64,000 nucleotides of DNA from Finegoldia magna_J. Lineage in GTDB: Bacteria; Bacillota; Clostridia; Tissierellales; Peptoniphilaceae. This document shows, piece after piece, positions 42,096-51,616 of the stretch. The notes beneath the pieces were generated by a model, which saw only the letters and a program-made list of their open reading frames with translations, was not told the origin of the DNA and did no database searches. Numbering within the stretch: the stretch's first letter is position 1; every line of letters starts with the position of its first letter. Both the position numbers and the translations under genes were made by a program. The stretch spans positions 104,147-168,146 of the forward strand of contig NZ_NDYF01000009.1 in the NCBI RefSeq assembly GCF_002243175.1. The letters run 5' to 3'.

Positions 42096-43637
42096 TTATT
42101 TTGCGTAATCAGATACCCTATTTTCTCTTATGACATTTACTTTAATTTGTCCAGGATATTCTAATTCACTTTCAATTTTATGAGCTACATCTTTTGCTAA
42201 TATAACCATAGAGCTTTCATCAATAACATCAGGTTTTACCATGATTCTAATTTCTCTACCAGCTTGTATAGCATAAGAACTTTCAATACCATCAAATGAA
42301 TTAGCTATTTGTTCTAGATTTTCTAATCTTTGGATATAGTTTTCCATAGATTCACGTCTAGCTCCAGGTCTTGCTGCGGATATTGCATCAGCAGATTGAA
42401 CTAATATAGATTCGATACATGTTGGTTCAACATCACCGTGATGAGCCTCAATACAATTAATAACATCTTTTGGCTCTTTAAATCTTTTAGCAGCGTTAAC
42501 GCCTAGTTCAACATGAGGTCCTTCGATTTCGTGGTCAATTGCTTTTCCTAAATCGTGTAGTAGTCCACCTCTTTTAGCTAATTTAACATTTACTCCTAAT
42601 TCACTTGCAAGCATTCCAGCGATATTGGATACTTCGATAGAATGTTTAAGAACATTTTGACCATAACTTGTTCTGTAATGAAGTTTACCAAGAATTTTAA
42701 TTAATTCTGGATGTAAACCATGCACATTTGTTTCATCACAAGCTTCTTCACCTTTTTCTCTTATAGTATTATCTACCTCTTTTCTGGCTTTTTCAACCAT
42801 TTCTTCAATTCTAGTAGGATGGATTCTTCCATCAACAATAAGTTTTTCCAAAGCAATTCTTGCGATTTCACGTCTTACAGGATCAAAAGCTGATAATACA
42901 ACAGCTTCTGGAGTATCATCAATAATCAAATCTACGCCTGTTAAAGTTTCGAAAGCTCTTATGTTTCTACCTTCACGACCAATTATTCTGCCTTTCATGT
43001 CGTCATTAGGTAAATTAACGACTGATACGGTAGATTCTGCAACTTGATCTGCAGCATACCTTTGAATTGATGTACTAATGATTTCTCTTGCAAATTTTTC
43101 AGATTCTTCCTTAGTTTTGGATTCGATTTCTTTAATAATAGCAGCTTGCTCACGTATTGTTTCAGTTTTAACTCTTTCAAGAACAATGTTTTTAGCTTCG
43201 TCACTTGTTAATCCTGCAACTTTTTCCAATTCTAATTCTTTTTCATCTATTATGGATTGAATTTTTTGTTGCATATCATCAGCTTTCTTTAATTCTGAAT
43301 CTAGCTTTTTATGCTTCTTTTCTAATGATGCATTTTTTCGTTCTAAATTTTCTTCTTTAGAATTAAGTCTATCTTCTTGACGACTGATTTCTTTCAATCG
43401 AGATTTGTTTTCTCGATCCAAATCACTTTTCATCTTAAAAATTTCATCTTTTGCTTCTACTAATAGTTCTTTCTTCTTAGTTTCAGCATCTTTGTTTGCA
43501 TCTTCAATTATTTTAACAGCATAATCTTCAGCACTTCTGATTTTTTTCTCGGCCATGCTTTTTCTCAAAAAGAAACCTATTACAATACCTAAAATTGCAG
43601 CAATTATAGCAATTATTAAAGATGTCGCGGTGCTCAT
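42096..43637 (-). CDS. rny: Ribonuclease Y
   Basis: Membrane-anchored endoribonuclease starting mRNA decay in Firmicutes. The 513-residue protein has an N-terminal membrane segment (about 5-25), a long coiled coil (about 30-200), a KH domain with GRIIGREGRNIRAFE, and an HD domain with LLHDLGKAIDHE. ATG 43637 follows AAAGGGGGTG; an in-frame TTG upstream overlaps that site. It has its own promoter. In most relatives rny follows recA directly; here four genes lie between. Confidence 0.97.
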   Translation of the reverse strand: MSTATSLIIAIIAAILGIVIGFFLRKSMAEKKIRSAEDYAVKIIEDANKDAETKKKELLVEAKDEIFKMKSDLDRENKSRLKEISRQEDRLNSKEENLERKNASLEKKHKKLDSELKKADDMQQKIQSIIDEKELELEKVAGLTSDEAKNIVLERVKTETIREQAAIIKEIESKTKEESEKFAREIISTSIQRYAADQVAESTVSVVNLPNDDMKGRIIGREGRNIRAFETLTGVDLIIDDTPEAVVLSAFDPVRREIARIALEKLIVDGRIHPTRIEEMVEKARKEVDNTIREKGEEACDETNVHGLHPELIKILGKLHYRTSYGQNVLKHSIEVSNIAGMLASELGVNVKLAKRGGLLHDLGKAIDHEIEGPHVELGVNAAKRFKEPKDVINCIEAHHGDVEPTCIESILVQSADAISAARPGARRESMENYIQRLENLEQIANSFDGIESSYAIQAGREIRIMVKPDVIDESSMVILAKDVAHKIESELEYPGQIKVNVIRENRVSDYAK

Positions 43638-43704
43638 AAATACACCCCCTTTATTCAATTTTCAATATTCATTAAATAAATCTTTTGGATAAATTTACTC
43701 TTTT

Positions 43705-43733
43705 AGTGTAGTACAAATACCGTTGATTGTCAA
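43705..43733 (-). promoter_or_regulatory. Promoter of rny
   Basis: On the minus strand TTGACA (43728-43733) and TACACT (43705-43710) are 17 bases apart, 68 bases before the rny start. Confidence 0.75.
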
Positions 43734-43755
43734 TATTTAGATATATAATAGAAAA

Positions 43756-44418
43756 TTATATAACATCTATTTCGGATGTGTTATTTCTATTTGTAATTCT
43801 ATAGTTTATATCTCCGATAGCTGATAAGTGAGCGTTATGGGAAATCATTATAATTTGTTTATTGTATTCCTCACTGATCTCATTGATAAAATTTGCTACA
43901 TTGTGTATATAGTCTTCACTAACATGCTTACAAGGTTCATCAAGTACAATAATATTGGCAAGATTATTTTCATATAGCATGATAAAAGAAATTCTTAGTG
44001 CCAAGGAAACTATATCTACTACTCCACCACCTCTAGCATCGACAATATCGTAGGTAAAAGTTTTAATCTCACCATCAATATCTAAGCTTTCTTCTATAAA
44101 AAACTTGGCAGAAGGATTGTTGTTTTTGATTTTTATTTCGATTTTAAAATTCATTTCTTTTTCAAAGATATAACTTAAACATCTACTTACAAGGTTTTCT
44201 ATTTGAATTTTGGCTTGTTCTCTTGAATATTCTGAAGTCTTATCATAAAGCATTTTTATGATTTCAAGTTTTTCTATTTGCTTTTCAAGAGCATCAATGC
44301 TTTTTTTTGTAGCTAATATTTCTTCTTCTATTGATTTTTTTACCGCTAATTCACTTTGATACTTAATTTCCATAGAAGTGATTTTGGATTGAATTTGAGT
44401 TAAATCAATTTTTTGCAT
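43756..44418 (-). CDS. Rad50/SbcC-like ATPase, C-terminal half
   Basis: The 220-residue protein has a coiled-coil start (about 1-65) and then the C-terminal lobe of an SMC/Rad50 ATPase: signature region DARGGGVVDIVSLALR (about 127-142), Walker B NIIVLDEP with Asp160 and Glu161, a D-loop, and the H-loop MISHNAHL. It has no Walker A, which is supplied by the separate gene at 44644-46227. ATG 44418 is preferred (GAGGAG ten bases upstream) to a start 24 codons earlier inside the previous gene. It overlaps that gene by 14 bases and is last in the operon. Confidence 0.82.
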   Translation of the reverse strand: MQKIDLTQIQSKITSMEIKYQSELAVKKSIEEEILATKKSIDALEKQIEKLEIIKMLYDKTSEYSREQAKIQIENLVSRCLSYIFEKEMNFKIEIKIKNNNPSAKFFIEESLDIDGEIKTFTYDIVDARGGGVVDIVSLALRISFIMLYENNLANIIVLDEPCKHVSEDYIHNVANFINEISEEYNKQIIMISHNAHLSAIGDINYRITNRNNTSEIDVI

Positions 44419-44644
44419 CAGGAAGAAGCTCCTCAGCTTTTTGTAAATCTTGTTCGATTTGATTTTGTAGTCTAGTAATTTCTGATTCAAGATTTTCAGG
44501 ATCTATATTTAATTCTTTTAACTGATTAAGTATATCTTCTTTTTGCTTTTCTAAACTTTCTAAGGCGATTTCAGCTCTATTCTTTTCTTCTTTAGCTTTA
44601 TCAAGTCTTTCTTTTATGTTGTTAAAACGTTCATTAGTATTCAT
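44405..44644 (-). CDS. Small coiled-coil protein between the Rad50-like halves
   Basis: The 79-residue protein is almost wholly charged coiled coil (heptad pattern, rich in Glu, Lys, Leu) with no other motif. Its ATG overlaps the stop of the N-terminal Rad50-like gene (TAATG), and its end overlaps the C-terminal half by 14 bases. It may supply the descending arm of the coiled coil as a separate chain, or bridge the two. I recognise no family. Confidence 0.7.
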   Translation of the reverse strand: MNTNERFNNIKERLDKAKEEKNRAEIALESLEKQKEDILNQLKELNIDPENLESEITRLQNQIEQDLQKAEELLPDAKN

Positions 44645-46227
44645 TATTTCCTTAACTCCTTTACTATTCGAGTAACATGATTTTCATCTATTTCGCTTAG
44701 ACAAAATGGACATATTTTTTCTTTGTAAAGATTTTCTTTGTATTTATTTATCAAGTCATCTATTAAAAAATTACATTCAGCTAATTCTTTAGTATTCTGT
44801 TGATAATTCTCTTGTTTTTCATCTAAGGTGTTTTTTATTATTTTTAATTTGGTTAACAATTCGAAAGCATTGTTAATATTTAATAATATAATTTGTAAGT
44901 TATTAATAGATTTCAATTTATCTAATTTATCATTTTGGTCTAAAATGATTTTATTAATTTTTAGATATGAAATATTAAGTTTATATAGTTGTATATATTT
45001 TTCTTTGTTTTTATCAATTTTATTTATTAATTCTGATACTTTAGATGTATTAATACTTGTTAATACCTTACTATTATTCTTTATTGCTAGGTTAATTTTA
45101 GAATAACTTTCATTCAAATTAGATAAATGATTTAAAATTTGGATATCATTTTGAGTATTTAATAAGATGTCATAGGATTTATGCACTTGTTTAAATTTTT
45201 CTAATTTACTTTCATAATTTTTAAAACTACTATTTACATAAGTAAATCTTTCATGTAATGGTTTTAAAAACTTCAATAGAGTGAGATTTTTATCGATGTT
45301 ATCAATAATTTCTGATATCAAATCCGTATATATTAAATTATTCAATTTTACATTACTAGATTCGATACATTTAATTATTTGCTGATAATACTCATATAAT
45401 TGATAAAGTTTTGAGAAAGAAGAAATATTATCTTCTGTATTCTGCAAAGTTTCTGAACAAATATCTAGTCCTTTGTAGTTATCTAAGTATTTATAACCAT
45501 TTTTAATCCTGACATTTAATTCAGAAAGTTTAATGGATAATGTTTTCAATATATTTAATTTTTCAGAATTTTTGGCTAAATTATTGTATAGAACTTTTAG
45601 ATTGTCAATTTTTATTTTATCTTCATTTAAATAATTATATTTATTTAAAGATTCTTCTTTTTCGTTGATAAAACTTTTTTTAAAATTTAATTCTCCTTTT
45701 GTGCTTTTTATTTCTTTTGAGACATTTCTGGATGCATTATCCAGTATGTCAATATTTACTAATTTTCCAATTGCATTTGCCTTTGTAGAATCTGTTTCGG
45801 ACAGCAAAAATGAATTTTCTAATTGAGAAGCAATTAAAATATTGTATTTTTCGTTCAAGAGATTAACTTTTTTAAAAAGAAAATCATCTTGAATTTCTGA
45901 TGGTATTTCTCTACCGAAATTTTCATATTTCTTAATATCTTCACTATCAGGATTGTTTTTAATGTAGTAATAATTAGTATTACCTTTTCTACCTCTTAAA
46001 ATAAAATTGCCGTTGTTAAATACAATTTTGACTTCAACATTATTATATCCATTTCTGATTAATAAATCAGTTGTGTAATCATTGAATAAGACCCATGATA
46101 GAGCTCTAATTAAGGCAGTTTTTCCACTATCAGAAGCACCTGTAATTAAGTTTACTTTTTCTGAAAGCTCAAAATGACCTTGTTCGTATGACTGAAAATT
46201 AGTTAAATATATATCGGTAATATACAT
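44644..46227 (-). CDS. Rad50/SbcC-like ATPase, N-terminal half ending in a zinc hook
   Basis: The 527-residue protein begins like Rad50/SbcC: IYLTNFQSYEQG, Walker A GASDSGKTA (30-38), a Q-loop region ASQLENSFLLSE, then about 330 residues of Leu/Asn/Lys-rich coiled coil. It ends with KICPFCLSEIDENH, a CxxC zinc hook at Cys506 and Cys509. Rad50 has this hook at the middle of one chain; here the chain stops about 18 residues beyond it. It has no Walker B or signature motif, which are found on the gene at 43756-44418. It starts at the stop of the nuclease gene (TAATG coupling). Confidence 0.85.
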   Translation of the reverse strand: MYITDIYLTNFQSYEQGHFELSEKVNLITGASDSGKTALIRALSWVLFNDYTTDLLIRNGYNNVEVKIVFNNGNFILRGRKGNTNYYYIKNNPDSEDIKKYENFGREIPSEIQDDFLFKKVNLLNEKYNILIASQLENSFLLSETDSTKANAIGKLVNIDILDNASRNVSKEIKSTKGELNFKKSFINEKEESLNKYNYLNEDKIKIDNLKVLYNNLAKNSEKLNILKTLSIKLSELNVRIKNGYKYLDNYKGLDICSETLQNTEDNISSFSKLYQLYEYYQQIIKCIESSNVKLNNLIYTDLISEIIDNIDKNLTLLKFLKPLHERFTYVNSSFKNYESKLEKFKQVHKSYDILLNTQNDIQILNHLSNLNESYSKINLAIKNNSKVLTSINTSKVSELINKIDKNKEKYIQLYKLNISYLKINKIILDQNDKLDKLKSINNLQIILLNINNAFELLTKLKIIKNTLDEKQENYQQNTKELAECNFLIDDLINKYKENLYKEKICPFCLSEIDENHVTRIVKELRK

Positions 46228-47180
46228 TATTCTATTCTCCTTATGGCTTCATCAATGATCTCTTCATCTATTTTCATTTCTCTTCCTATGGATTTTAAAT
46301 TGTTATTGATGTCTATAATCGGATTGCTTGATAATTTTGAAAGTCTTTCTTTTATATCCAGTAGGCTTTTGTTTTTAATCGAATACGGGTTTATTTTATC
46401 GTCGGAAAAAATTTCACCGCTATTTTTAGCACTTTTTAGAAAAATTTCTTCAATTTTGATATCATCTTTTGTAAGTTCGATTATCAAGACCTTAGGTCTT
46501 CTTTTTCTTTCTGATTCAGTATTAGTCATTCTAGCAATACTTCCTGGATTTGAGAAATACTTTTCATTGACCTTTACAGTCTTAAATCCAGTATGATAGT
46601 GTCCACTTAACACAATATCACAATCAGTATCCATAATTTGATCGATTAAAGTATACTCAATTTGTTCAATAAATTTCTTATACAGTAAAAAACTGTGTAT
46701 CATTAGTATATGATAGTCTATATTATCCAGTCTTTTCGGATAATAATGAGATTTATCTGATGAATCAATATCATGAGTATATGGTTGGCCAGAGATTTGA
46801 ACTCTCAAACCATCTTTTTCAATTATCTTAGGCTTATCTTCTTCAATTAGTTCCAATACATCTAATGAATTGTATAGTCCCATCATAGCTCTATCTATAG
46901 AGTTTGGATTATAACCATATATATCATGATTCCCGCTTATTATATGAATTTTCTTCGGAAAAGTTTGAAATAATTTACCAAATTTAGATGCTGTTTTTAT
47001 TCCAACATCTGCTTTATCAAACAAATCTCCACCGTGAAGTATCATGTCAACATTTTTTTTTATTGATATTTCCCTTATTTCTTCAATTTTTTTATAAATA
47101 GAATCTTCATAATCATCTATTCTAGATCTAGGATTCCTAGATTTTATATGTGTATCTGTAAAAAATAATATCTTCATCAT
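46227..47180 (-). CDS. Mre11/SbcD-like metallophosphoesterase nuclease
   Basis: The 317-residue protein has all five Mre11-type metal motifs: DTHI (Asp9, His11), HGGDLFDK, SGNHDIYG, the His in MIHSFL, and SGHYHTG. This is the nuclease partner of Rad50/SbcC that processes hairpins and double-strand ends. It is shorter than E. coli SbcD and resembles phage gp47-type nucleases in size. Starts MMKILFF; no strong ribosome binding site is seen upstream. It follows recA after a short hairpin, with no promoter of its own visible, and is coupled to the Rad50-like gene. Confidence 0.86.
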   Translation of the reverse strand: MMKILFFTDTHIKSRNPRSRIDDYEDSIYKKIEEIREISIKKNVDMILHGGDLFDKADVGIKTASKFGKLFQTFPKKIHIISGNHDIYGYNPNSIDRAMMGLYNSLDVLELIEEDKPKIIEKDGLRVQISGQPYTHDIDSSDKSHYYPKRLDNIDYHILMIHSFLLYKKFIEQIEYTLIDQIMDTDCDIVLSGHYHTGFKTVKVNEKYFSNPGSIARMTNTESERKRRPKVLIIELTKDDIKIEEIFLKSAKNSGEIFSDDKINPYSIKNKSLLDIKERLSKLSSNPIIDINNNLKSIGREMKIDEEIIDEAIRRIE

Positions 47181-47189
47181 AGAAATAAT

Positions 47190-47208
47190 GGGCAAGTAAT
47201 ACTTGCCC
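47190..47208 (-). terminator. Short hairpin between recA and the Mre11-like gene
   Basis: GGGCAAG / CTTGCCC (7-9 bp) begins at the recA stop codon. The following tract (ATTATTTCT on the minus strand) is weak, so it probably lowers, rather than stops, read-through. Confidence 0.5.
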
Positions 47209-48299
47209 TAGTCTAATTCATCCTCACTTATTTCGTTATTCGATTCGTCTTTTATATCATCGTTATTTTCTGTTTTGATAGCCTCTGAATCCTCTTTTGA
47301 TCTTAATCCATAAAATTCATAAGTTTTATCGATAATTTCTTCTAGTATTTTTGGATTTTCTTCTAAAAATACTTTAGAGTTTTCTCTACCTTGTCCTAAT
47401 TTTTCATCTTCATAACTATACCAAGCTCCTGCTTTTTTTACAACTTTGCAGTCAGTGGCTAAATCTAATATTGTACCTATTTTAGAAATACCTTCTCCGT
47501 ACATAATGTCGAATTCTACTTGTTTAAATGGAGGTGCTACTTTGTTTTTGACGATTTTAACTTTAGTACGATTTCCAACAATATCGTCACCTTTTCTGAT
47601 AGCTTCTCCCCTTCTAATTTCAATTCTAACTGAAGAATAGAATTTTAAAGCTCTACCACCCGTTGTAACTTCAGGATTACCAAACATTATTCCAACTTTT
47701 TCTCTAAGTTGGTTAATGAATATAACTGTACAATTGCTTTTTGAAATAACACCTGTTAGTTTACGTAAAGCTTGAGACATTAATCTTGCTTGTAGACCAA
47801 CATGGCTATCTCCCATATTGCCTTCTATTTCAGCTCTTGGAACTAGTGCTGCAACAGAGTCAATTATAATAATATCTACAGCAGAACTTCTCACAAGAGA
47901 ATCACATATTCCTAAAGCTTGTTCACCTGTATCTGGTTGTGAAATGATAAGATTGTCTGTATCTACACCTAAGTTTTTAGCATAAATTGCGTCTAATGCA
48001 TGTTCAGCATCTATAAAAGCTGCTGTTCCACCCATCTTTTGCGCTTCAGCAACTACATGGAGTGCTAAAGTAGTTTTACCAGAAGATTCAGGTCCATAAA
48101 TTTCGATTACTCTACCTCTAGGCAGACCACCTATTCCTAAAGCAACATCCAAGTTTATAGCTCCAGTAGGAATAGCTTCTATATCTTTTTGGACATGATC
48201 TCCAAGTTTCATTATAGAGCCTTTTCCGAATTGTTTTTCAATGCTTGCAAAAGCTTCTCTTAAAGCTTGATCTTTTTCAGATCCATTAGCAAAATCCAT
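47208..48299 (-). CDS. recA: Recombinase RecA
   Basis: Forms filaments on single-stranded DNA for strand exchange and triggers LexA cleavage. The 363-residue protein has Walker A GPESSGKTTLA, IIDSVAALVPRAEIEG, the L1/L2 loops, and an acidic C-terminal tail. The start follows TAGGAGG. A GAAC-N4-GTTC operator overlaps its transcription start. Confidence 0.98.
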   Translation of the reverse strand: MDFANGSEKDQALREAFASIEKQFGKGSIMKLGDHVQKDIEAIPTGAINLDVALGIGGLPRGRVIEIYGPESSGKTTLALHVVAEAQKMGGTAAFIDAEHALDAIYAKNLGVDTDNLIISQPDTGEQALGICDSLVRSSAVDIIIIDSVAALVPRAEIEGNMGDSHVGLQARLMSQALRKLTGVISKSNCTVIFINQLREKVGIMFGNPEVTTGGRALKFYSSVRIEIRRGEAIRKGDDIVGNRTKVKIVKNKVAPPFKQVEFDIMYGEGISKIGTILDLATDCKVVKKAGAWYSYEDEKLGQGRENSKVFLEENPKILEEIIDKTYEFYGLRSKEDSEAIKTENNDDIKDESNNEISEDELD

Positions 48300-48323
48300 G
48301 ACTACCTCCTAAAAAATTAAACA

Positions 48324-48352
48324 GAACATAAGTTCTTGTATTTATTATACCA
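48324..48352 (-). promoter_or_regulatory. recA promoter with LexA operator
   Basis: On the minus strand TG-G-TATAAT (48344-48352) is followed by GAACTTATGTTC (48324-48335), a full match to GAAC-N4-GTTC. The operator sits at about +3 to +14, where LexA binding would block transcription. Confidence 0.85.
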
Positions 48353-48367
48353 CAAACCAAAAAATAA

Positions 48368-48904
48368 TTATATATTTTTTAAATCTAAAACATTAACATT
48401 CTTATAAATATAATCACATAAGCTGATTACAGTTAATACAATCGAAATATAATATAGGTACATGTCTAAAGCAAATCCCAATTTATCCCCGGTATTAATC
48501 AAAATCAAAACAATAGCGATAAATTGAGTCATCGTTTTAGATTTTCCCCAGTAGCTTGCTGCTAAAGTAACTCCGTTAGATGCAGCTAATATTCTGAATC
48601 CACTAATAGTAAGTTCTCTTAATACAACTATAACCACGCTCCATGCAGGAACTTTTCCAAGTTGAACTAAAACAATCAATGCACTGCAACTCAACATTTT
48701 ATCAGCTAATGGATCCATGAATTTACCAAATGTAGTAACTAAATTTTTCCTTCTAGCGAGTTGACCATCAATAAAATCTGTTATTGCAGAGATTATAAAT
48801 ATTAATGCAGGTATATAATTGTCTGTTTTGAATACCAGTAATGATGCAACAAAAAATGGTATTAAAATAACTCTTAATGTTGTGAACTTATTTGCAATAT
48901 TCAT
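48368..48904 (-). CDS. pgsA: CDP-diacylglycerol--glycerol-3-phosphate 3-phosphatidyltransferase
   Basis: Membrane enzyme of phosphatidylglycerol synthesis, using CDP-diacylglycerol from CdsA. The 178-residue protein has the CDP-alcohol phosphotransferase signature D-G-x2-A-R-x8-G-x3-D-x3-D (DGQLARRK ... GKFMDPLAD) and several membrane segments. ATG 48904 is used; it lies 2 bases inside the end of ftsK. In many Firmicutes cinA lies between pgsA and recA; it is absent here. Confidence 0.93.
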   Translation of the reverse strand: MNIANKFTTLRVILIPFFVASLLVFKTDNYIPALIFIISAITDFIDGQLARRKNLVTTFGKFMDPLADKMLSCSALIVLVQLGKVPAWSVVIVVLRELTISGFRILAASNGVTLAASYWGKSKTMTQFIAIVLILINTGDKLGFALDMYLYYISIVLTVISLCDYIYKNVNVLDLKNI

Positions 48905-48905
48905 T

Positions 48906-51131
48906 TCAATCACGTCTTTCTAAATAATCTTTAGGTATTAAAATTTTTCTAGGTTTGCTTCCCTCACTAGGACCAACAATACCTTTTTCTTCCATTTGAT
49001 CTATTATTCTTCCAGCTCTAGCATACCCTATTTTTAATTTTCTTTGTAATAAAGAAATTGATGCAGAATCTTCATTCAAAATAATTTCTACAGCATCTGT
49101 AAATAAAATATCTGTATCGTCATCTTCAAGATCAATACTCTCTGATTTATCTATGTCTTCTATAATTTCTTCTTTATAATTAGTTTCATTTTTATTTATT
49201 AAAAATTTAACTACATTGTCCACTTCTTCATCAGATATAAAAGCGCCTTGAACTCTACTAGGTTTTGCCATTGATGAAGGGAAAAATAACATATCGCCTC
49301 TTCCTATAAGCTTTTCTGCACCAGATTGATCTAGAATAGTTCTAGAATCTATTTGGCTACTAACAGCAAAAGAAATTCTAGACGGTACATTTGCTTTTAT
49401 TGTACCAGTAATAACATCCACTGTTGGTCTTTGAGTTGCAATGATTAGATGGATACCACATGCTCTAGCCATTTGTGCTAGTCTGCAAATAGCATCTTCA
49501 ACATCATTTGCTGAGACCATCATTAAATCACTTAATTCATCTATTATAATAACAATATAAGGTAGTTTTTCAAGTTCATCATTTTTATTTTTCTTATTAT
49601 ACGCTTTGATATCTCGAACGTGATTTTCTGAAAATATTTGATATCTTCTTTCCATCTCTCTTACAGCCCAATTTAAAGCGGCGCTTGCTTTTTTAGGATC
49701 CGTAACAACTGGAATAGCAAGATGTGGAATATTGTTATATATGCTCAATTCTACAACTTTTGGGTCAATTAATATGAGTTTTACATCATTTGGATTTGAC
49801 TTATACAAAATACTCATGATTATTGTATTGATACAAACGGATTTACCACTACCTGTAGCTCCTGCTATAAGTAAATGAGGCATTTTATCTACAGAAGTTA
49901 CAATACATTTTCCAGAGATATCTTTTCCTAATGCTATTGGCATTAACGATTTTTCTTTTACAAAATTGTCAGACATTAAAATCTCTTTTAACATTACAGA
50001 ATTTTTAACATCATTTTCTACTTCAATTCCCACTACAGATTTGCCAGGAATTGGAGCTTGAATTCTAATTCCACTAGTAGCCAATGAAAGTGATAAGTCA
50101 TCTGCTAGATTAACTATCCTTGAAACTTTGACACCTGCTTTAGGCTCTAATTCGTAGCAAGTAACAGTAGGACCTCTATCAATTTGAACAACAGTAGCAT
50201 CTATTGAAAAGTTTTTTAGAGTTTCTTCAATCATCTTTGCTTTTTGTAATACAGAATCATCATTGTCTTCCATGTATTCCGCATTTTTTAAAAGCTCTAA
50301 TGGAGGAAAAGTATAATTACTTTGTCCAGAAAATTCACCAAAGTCTATAACAGATAGTTGTTCTCCAGATTCTTTTTCATTAGATTTATAATCGTTGAGT
50401 TTTGGTTTTGGGGGTTCAGAATCTATTGATTTCTTCAAATCAGATTTCTCTTTAATAATTGAATTTTTAGAAATTCTTTCTTTTGTAGGTTTATTTTGCT
50501 TAATCTCATGCGATTTTTCGATACTTTTATTTTTTTTGTTCTTTTCATTTTTTGTTTTTATATCTATAAATGTCTTTTTAACAAAAGCAAAAAATTTTTG
50601 AAATAACTCTTTTAAAGTTAAATTCATTATTGCAGATATTAAAAACAAAGAACAAAAAACAAGTGCAACATATAAACCTATGTAGCCTATAGCCATGTTT
50701 AGTATTGATGCTATAATAGCTCCTATTACTCCAATACCACTATATTCATTCGCTAAATTTAAATTCAAATCAATCCTTTGATTAATATTAAGATTTGGAT
50801 AGTTTGATATATTAATTAAACTCATTACAAAAATTGAAGAAACAGCCAATATATAAGTAATTTTTCTTAGTTTATCTCCATGGTTTATATCAGAAATCGT
50901 AGATATAGTATACAGTATACCTAATGATATAAAAACATATGAAAAGATGCCAAAAGTATTGAAATATATATTTTTTACAATAATTCCCAAAACACCAACT
51001 CTACTACTAGCCATGAATATAAGTGAAATAATTAACACTAATATAATTATTAATTTTTTTGAAGAGTTAGCATTTTTTTTGCTATTAGATTTTGATTGAG
51101 TTTTGTTTCGTGATTTAGTATTTCTAGCCAT
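48906..51131 (-). CDS. ftsK: DNA translocase FtsK/SpoIIIE
   Basis: Septal ATPase that pumps chromosomal DNA into daughter cells. The 741-residue protein has about four N-terminal membrane segments (about 28-170), a charged linker, a RecA-like motor with Walker A AGATGSGKSVCIN and VIIIDELSDLMMV, and a C-terminal winged-helix gamma domain that would read orienting DNA sequences. It follows dut after 2 bases. The tyrosine recombinase in the window may be a partner if it is XerC or XerD. Confidence 0.95.
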   Translation of the reverse strand: MARNTKSRNKTQSKSNSKKNANSSKKLIIILVLIISLIFMASSRVGVLGIIVKNIYFNTFGIFSYVFISLGILYTISTISDINHGDKLRKITYILAVSSIFVMSLINISNYPNLNINQRIDLNLNLANEYSGIGVIGAIIASILNMAIGYIGLYVALVFCSLFLISAIMNLTLKELFQKFFAFVKKTFIDIKTKNEKNKKNKSIEKSHEIKQNKPTKERISKNSIIKEKSDLKKSIDSEPPKPKLNDYKSNEKESGEQLSVIDFGEFSGQSNYTFPPLELLKNAEYMEDNDDSVLQKAKMIEETLKNFSIDATVVQIDRGPTVTCYELEPKAGVKVSRIVNLADDLSLSLATSGIRIQAPIPGKSVVGIEVENDVKNSVMLKEILMSDNFVKEKSLMPIALGKDISGKCIVTSVDKMPHLLIAGATGSGKSVCINTIIMSILYKSNPNDVKLILIDPKVVELSIYNNIPHLAIPVVTDPKKASAALNWAVREMERRYQIFSENHVRDIKAYNKKNKNDELEKLPYIVIIIDELSDLMMVSANDVEDAICRLAQMARACGIHLIIATQRPTVDVITGTIKANVPSRISFAVSSQIDSRTILDQSGAEKLIGRGDMLFFPSSMAKPSRVQGAFISDEEVDNVVKFLINKNETNYKEEIIEDIDKSESIDLEDDDTDILFTDAVEIILNEDSASISLLQRKLKIGYARAGRIIDQMEEKGIVGPSEGSKPRKILIPKDYLERRD

Positions 51132-51133
51132 AA

Positions 51134-51565
51134 TTAGTAGCCTGTATGGCCAAATCCGCCATCATTTCTATCTGTAGCATCTAATACTTCAACTTCTTCG
51201 AATTCAATATTTTCGTATTTTTGTAGTATCATTTGACAAATTCTATCCCCCGATGAAATTGTATATTTTTCATTCGACAAATTGACTACAGGAATTCTTA
51301 ATTCTCCTCTATAATCACTGTCTATAGTGCCAACGCAATTTATCAGAGTTATTCCATGCTTAATACTCAAACCACTTCTTGGTCTGATTTGAACCTCATA
51401 ACCTTCTGGAATTGCAATATATATTCCAGTAGGTACAAGAGTTCTTTCAAGTGGTTTTAAAGTTATATCATTTTCCGTATAAGCTCTCAAATCCATACCA
51501 CTAGACCCAATTGTTGAATATTTTGGTAGAGGGTTATTAGATTTATTAATAATTTTAACTTTCAT
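51134..51565 (-). CDS. dut: dUTP diphosphatase
   Basis: Trimeric enzyme hydrolysing dUTP to dUMP, keeping uracil out of DNA. The 143-residue protein has all five motifs: GSSGMDLRAY, RPRSGLSIKHG, GTIDSDYRGEL, DRICQMIL, and the C-terminal RNDGGFGHTGY. ATG 51565 follows AAAGGGGAC; an open frame extends 5 codons further. It lies after the pnp terminator. Confidence 0.96.
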   Translation of the reverse strand: MKVKIINKSNNPLPKYSTIGSSGMDLRAYTENDITLKPLERTLVPTGIYIAIPEGYEVQIRPRSGLSIKHGITLINCVGTIDSDYRGELRIPVVNLSNEKYTISSGDRICQMILQKYENIEFEEVEVLDATDRNDGGFGHTGY

Positions 51566-51584
51566 AATGTCCCCTTTCAAAAAT

Positions 51585-51613
51585 ATAGTTGAGTAATAAA
51601 ATTACTCAACTAT
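51585..51613 (-). terminator. Terminator of pnp
   Basis: A perfect 13-bp stem (ATAGTTGAGTAAT / ATTACTCAACTAT, 3-base loop) is followed by TTTTTG on the minus strand. Confidence 0.85.
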
Positions 51614-51616
51614 TAA

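Noticed and set aside
48306..48360. A -35 hexamer for recA
   Set aside because: Nothing close to TTGACA lies 16-18 bases before the -10; the extended -10 probably suffices.
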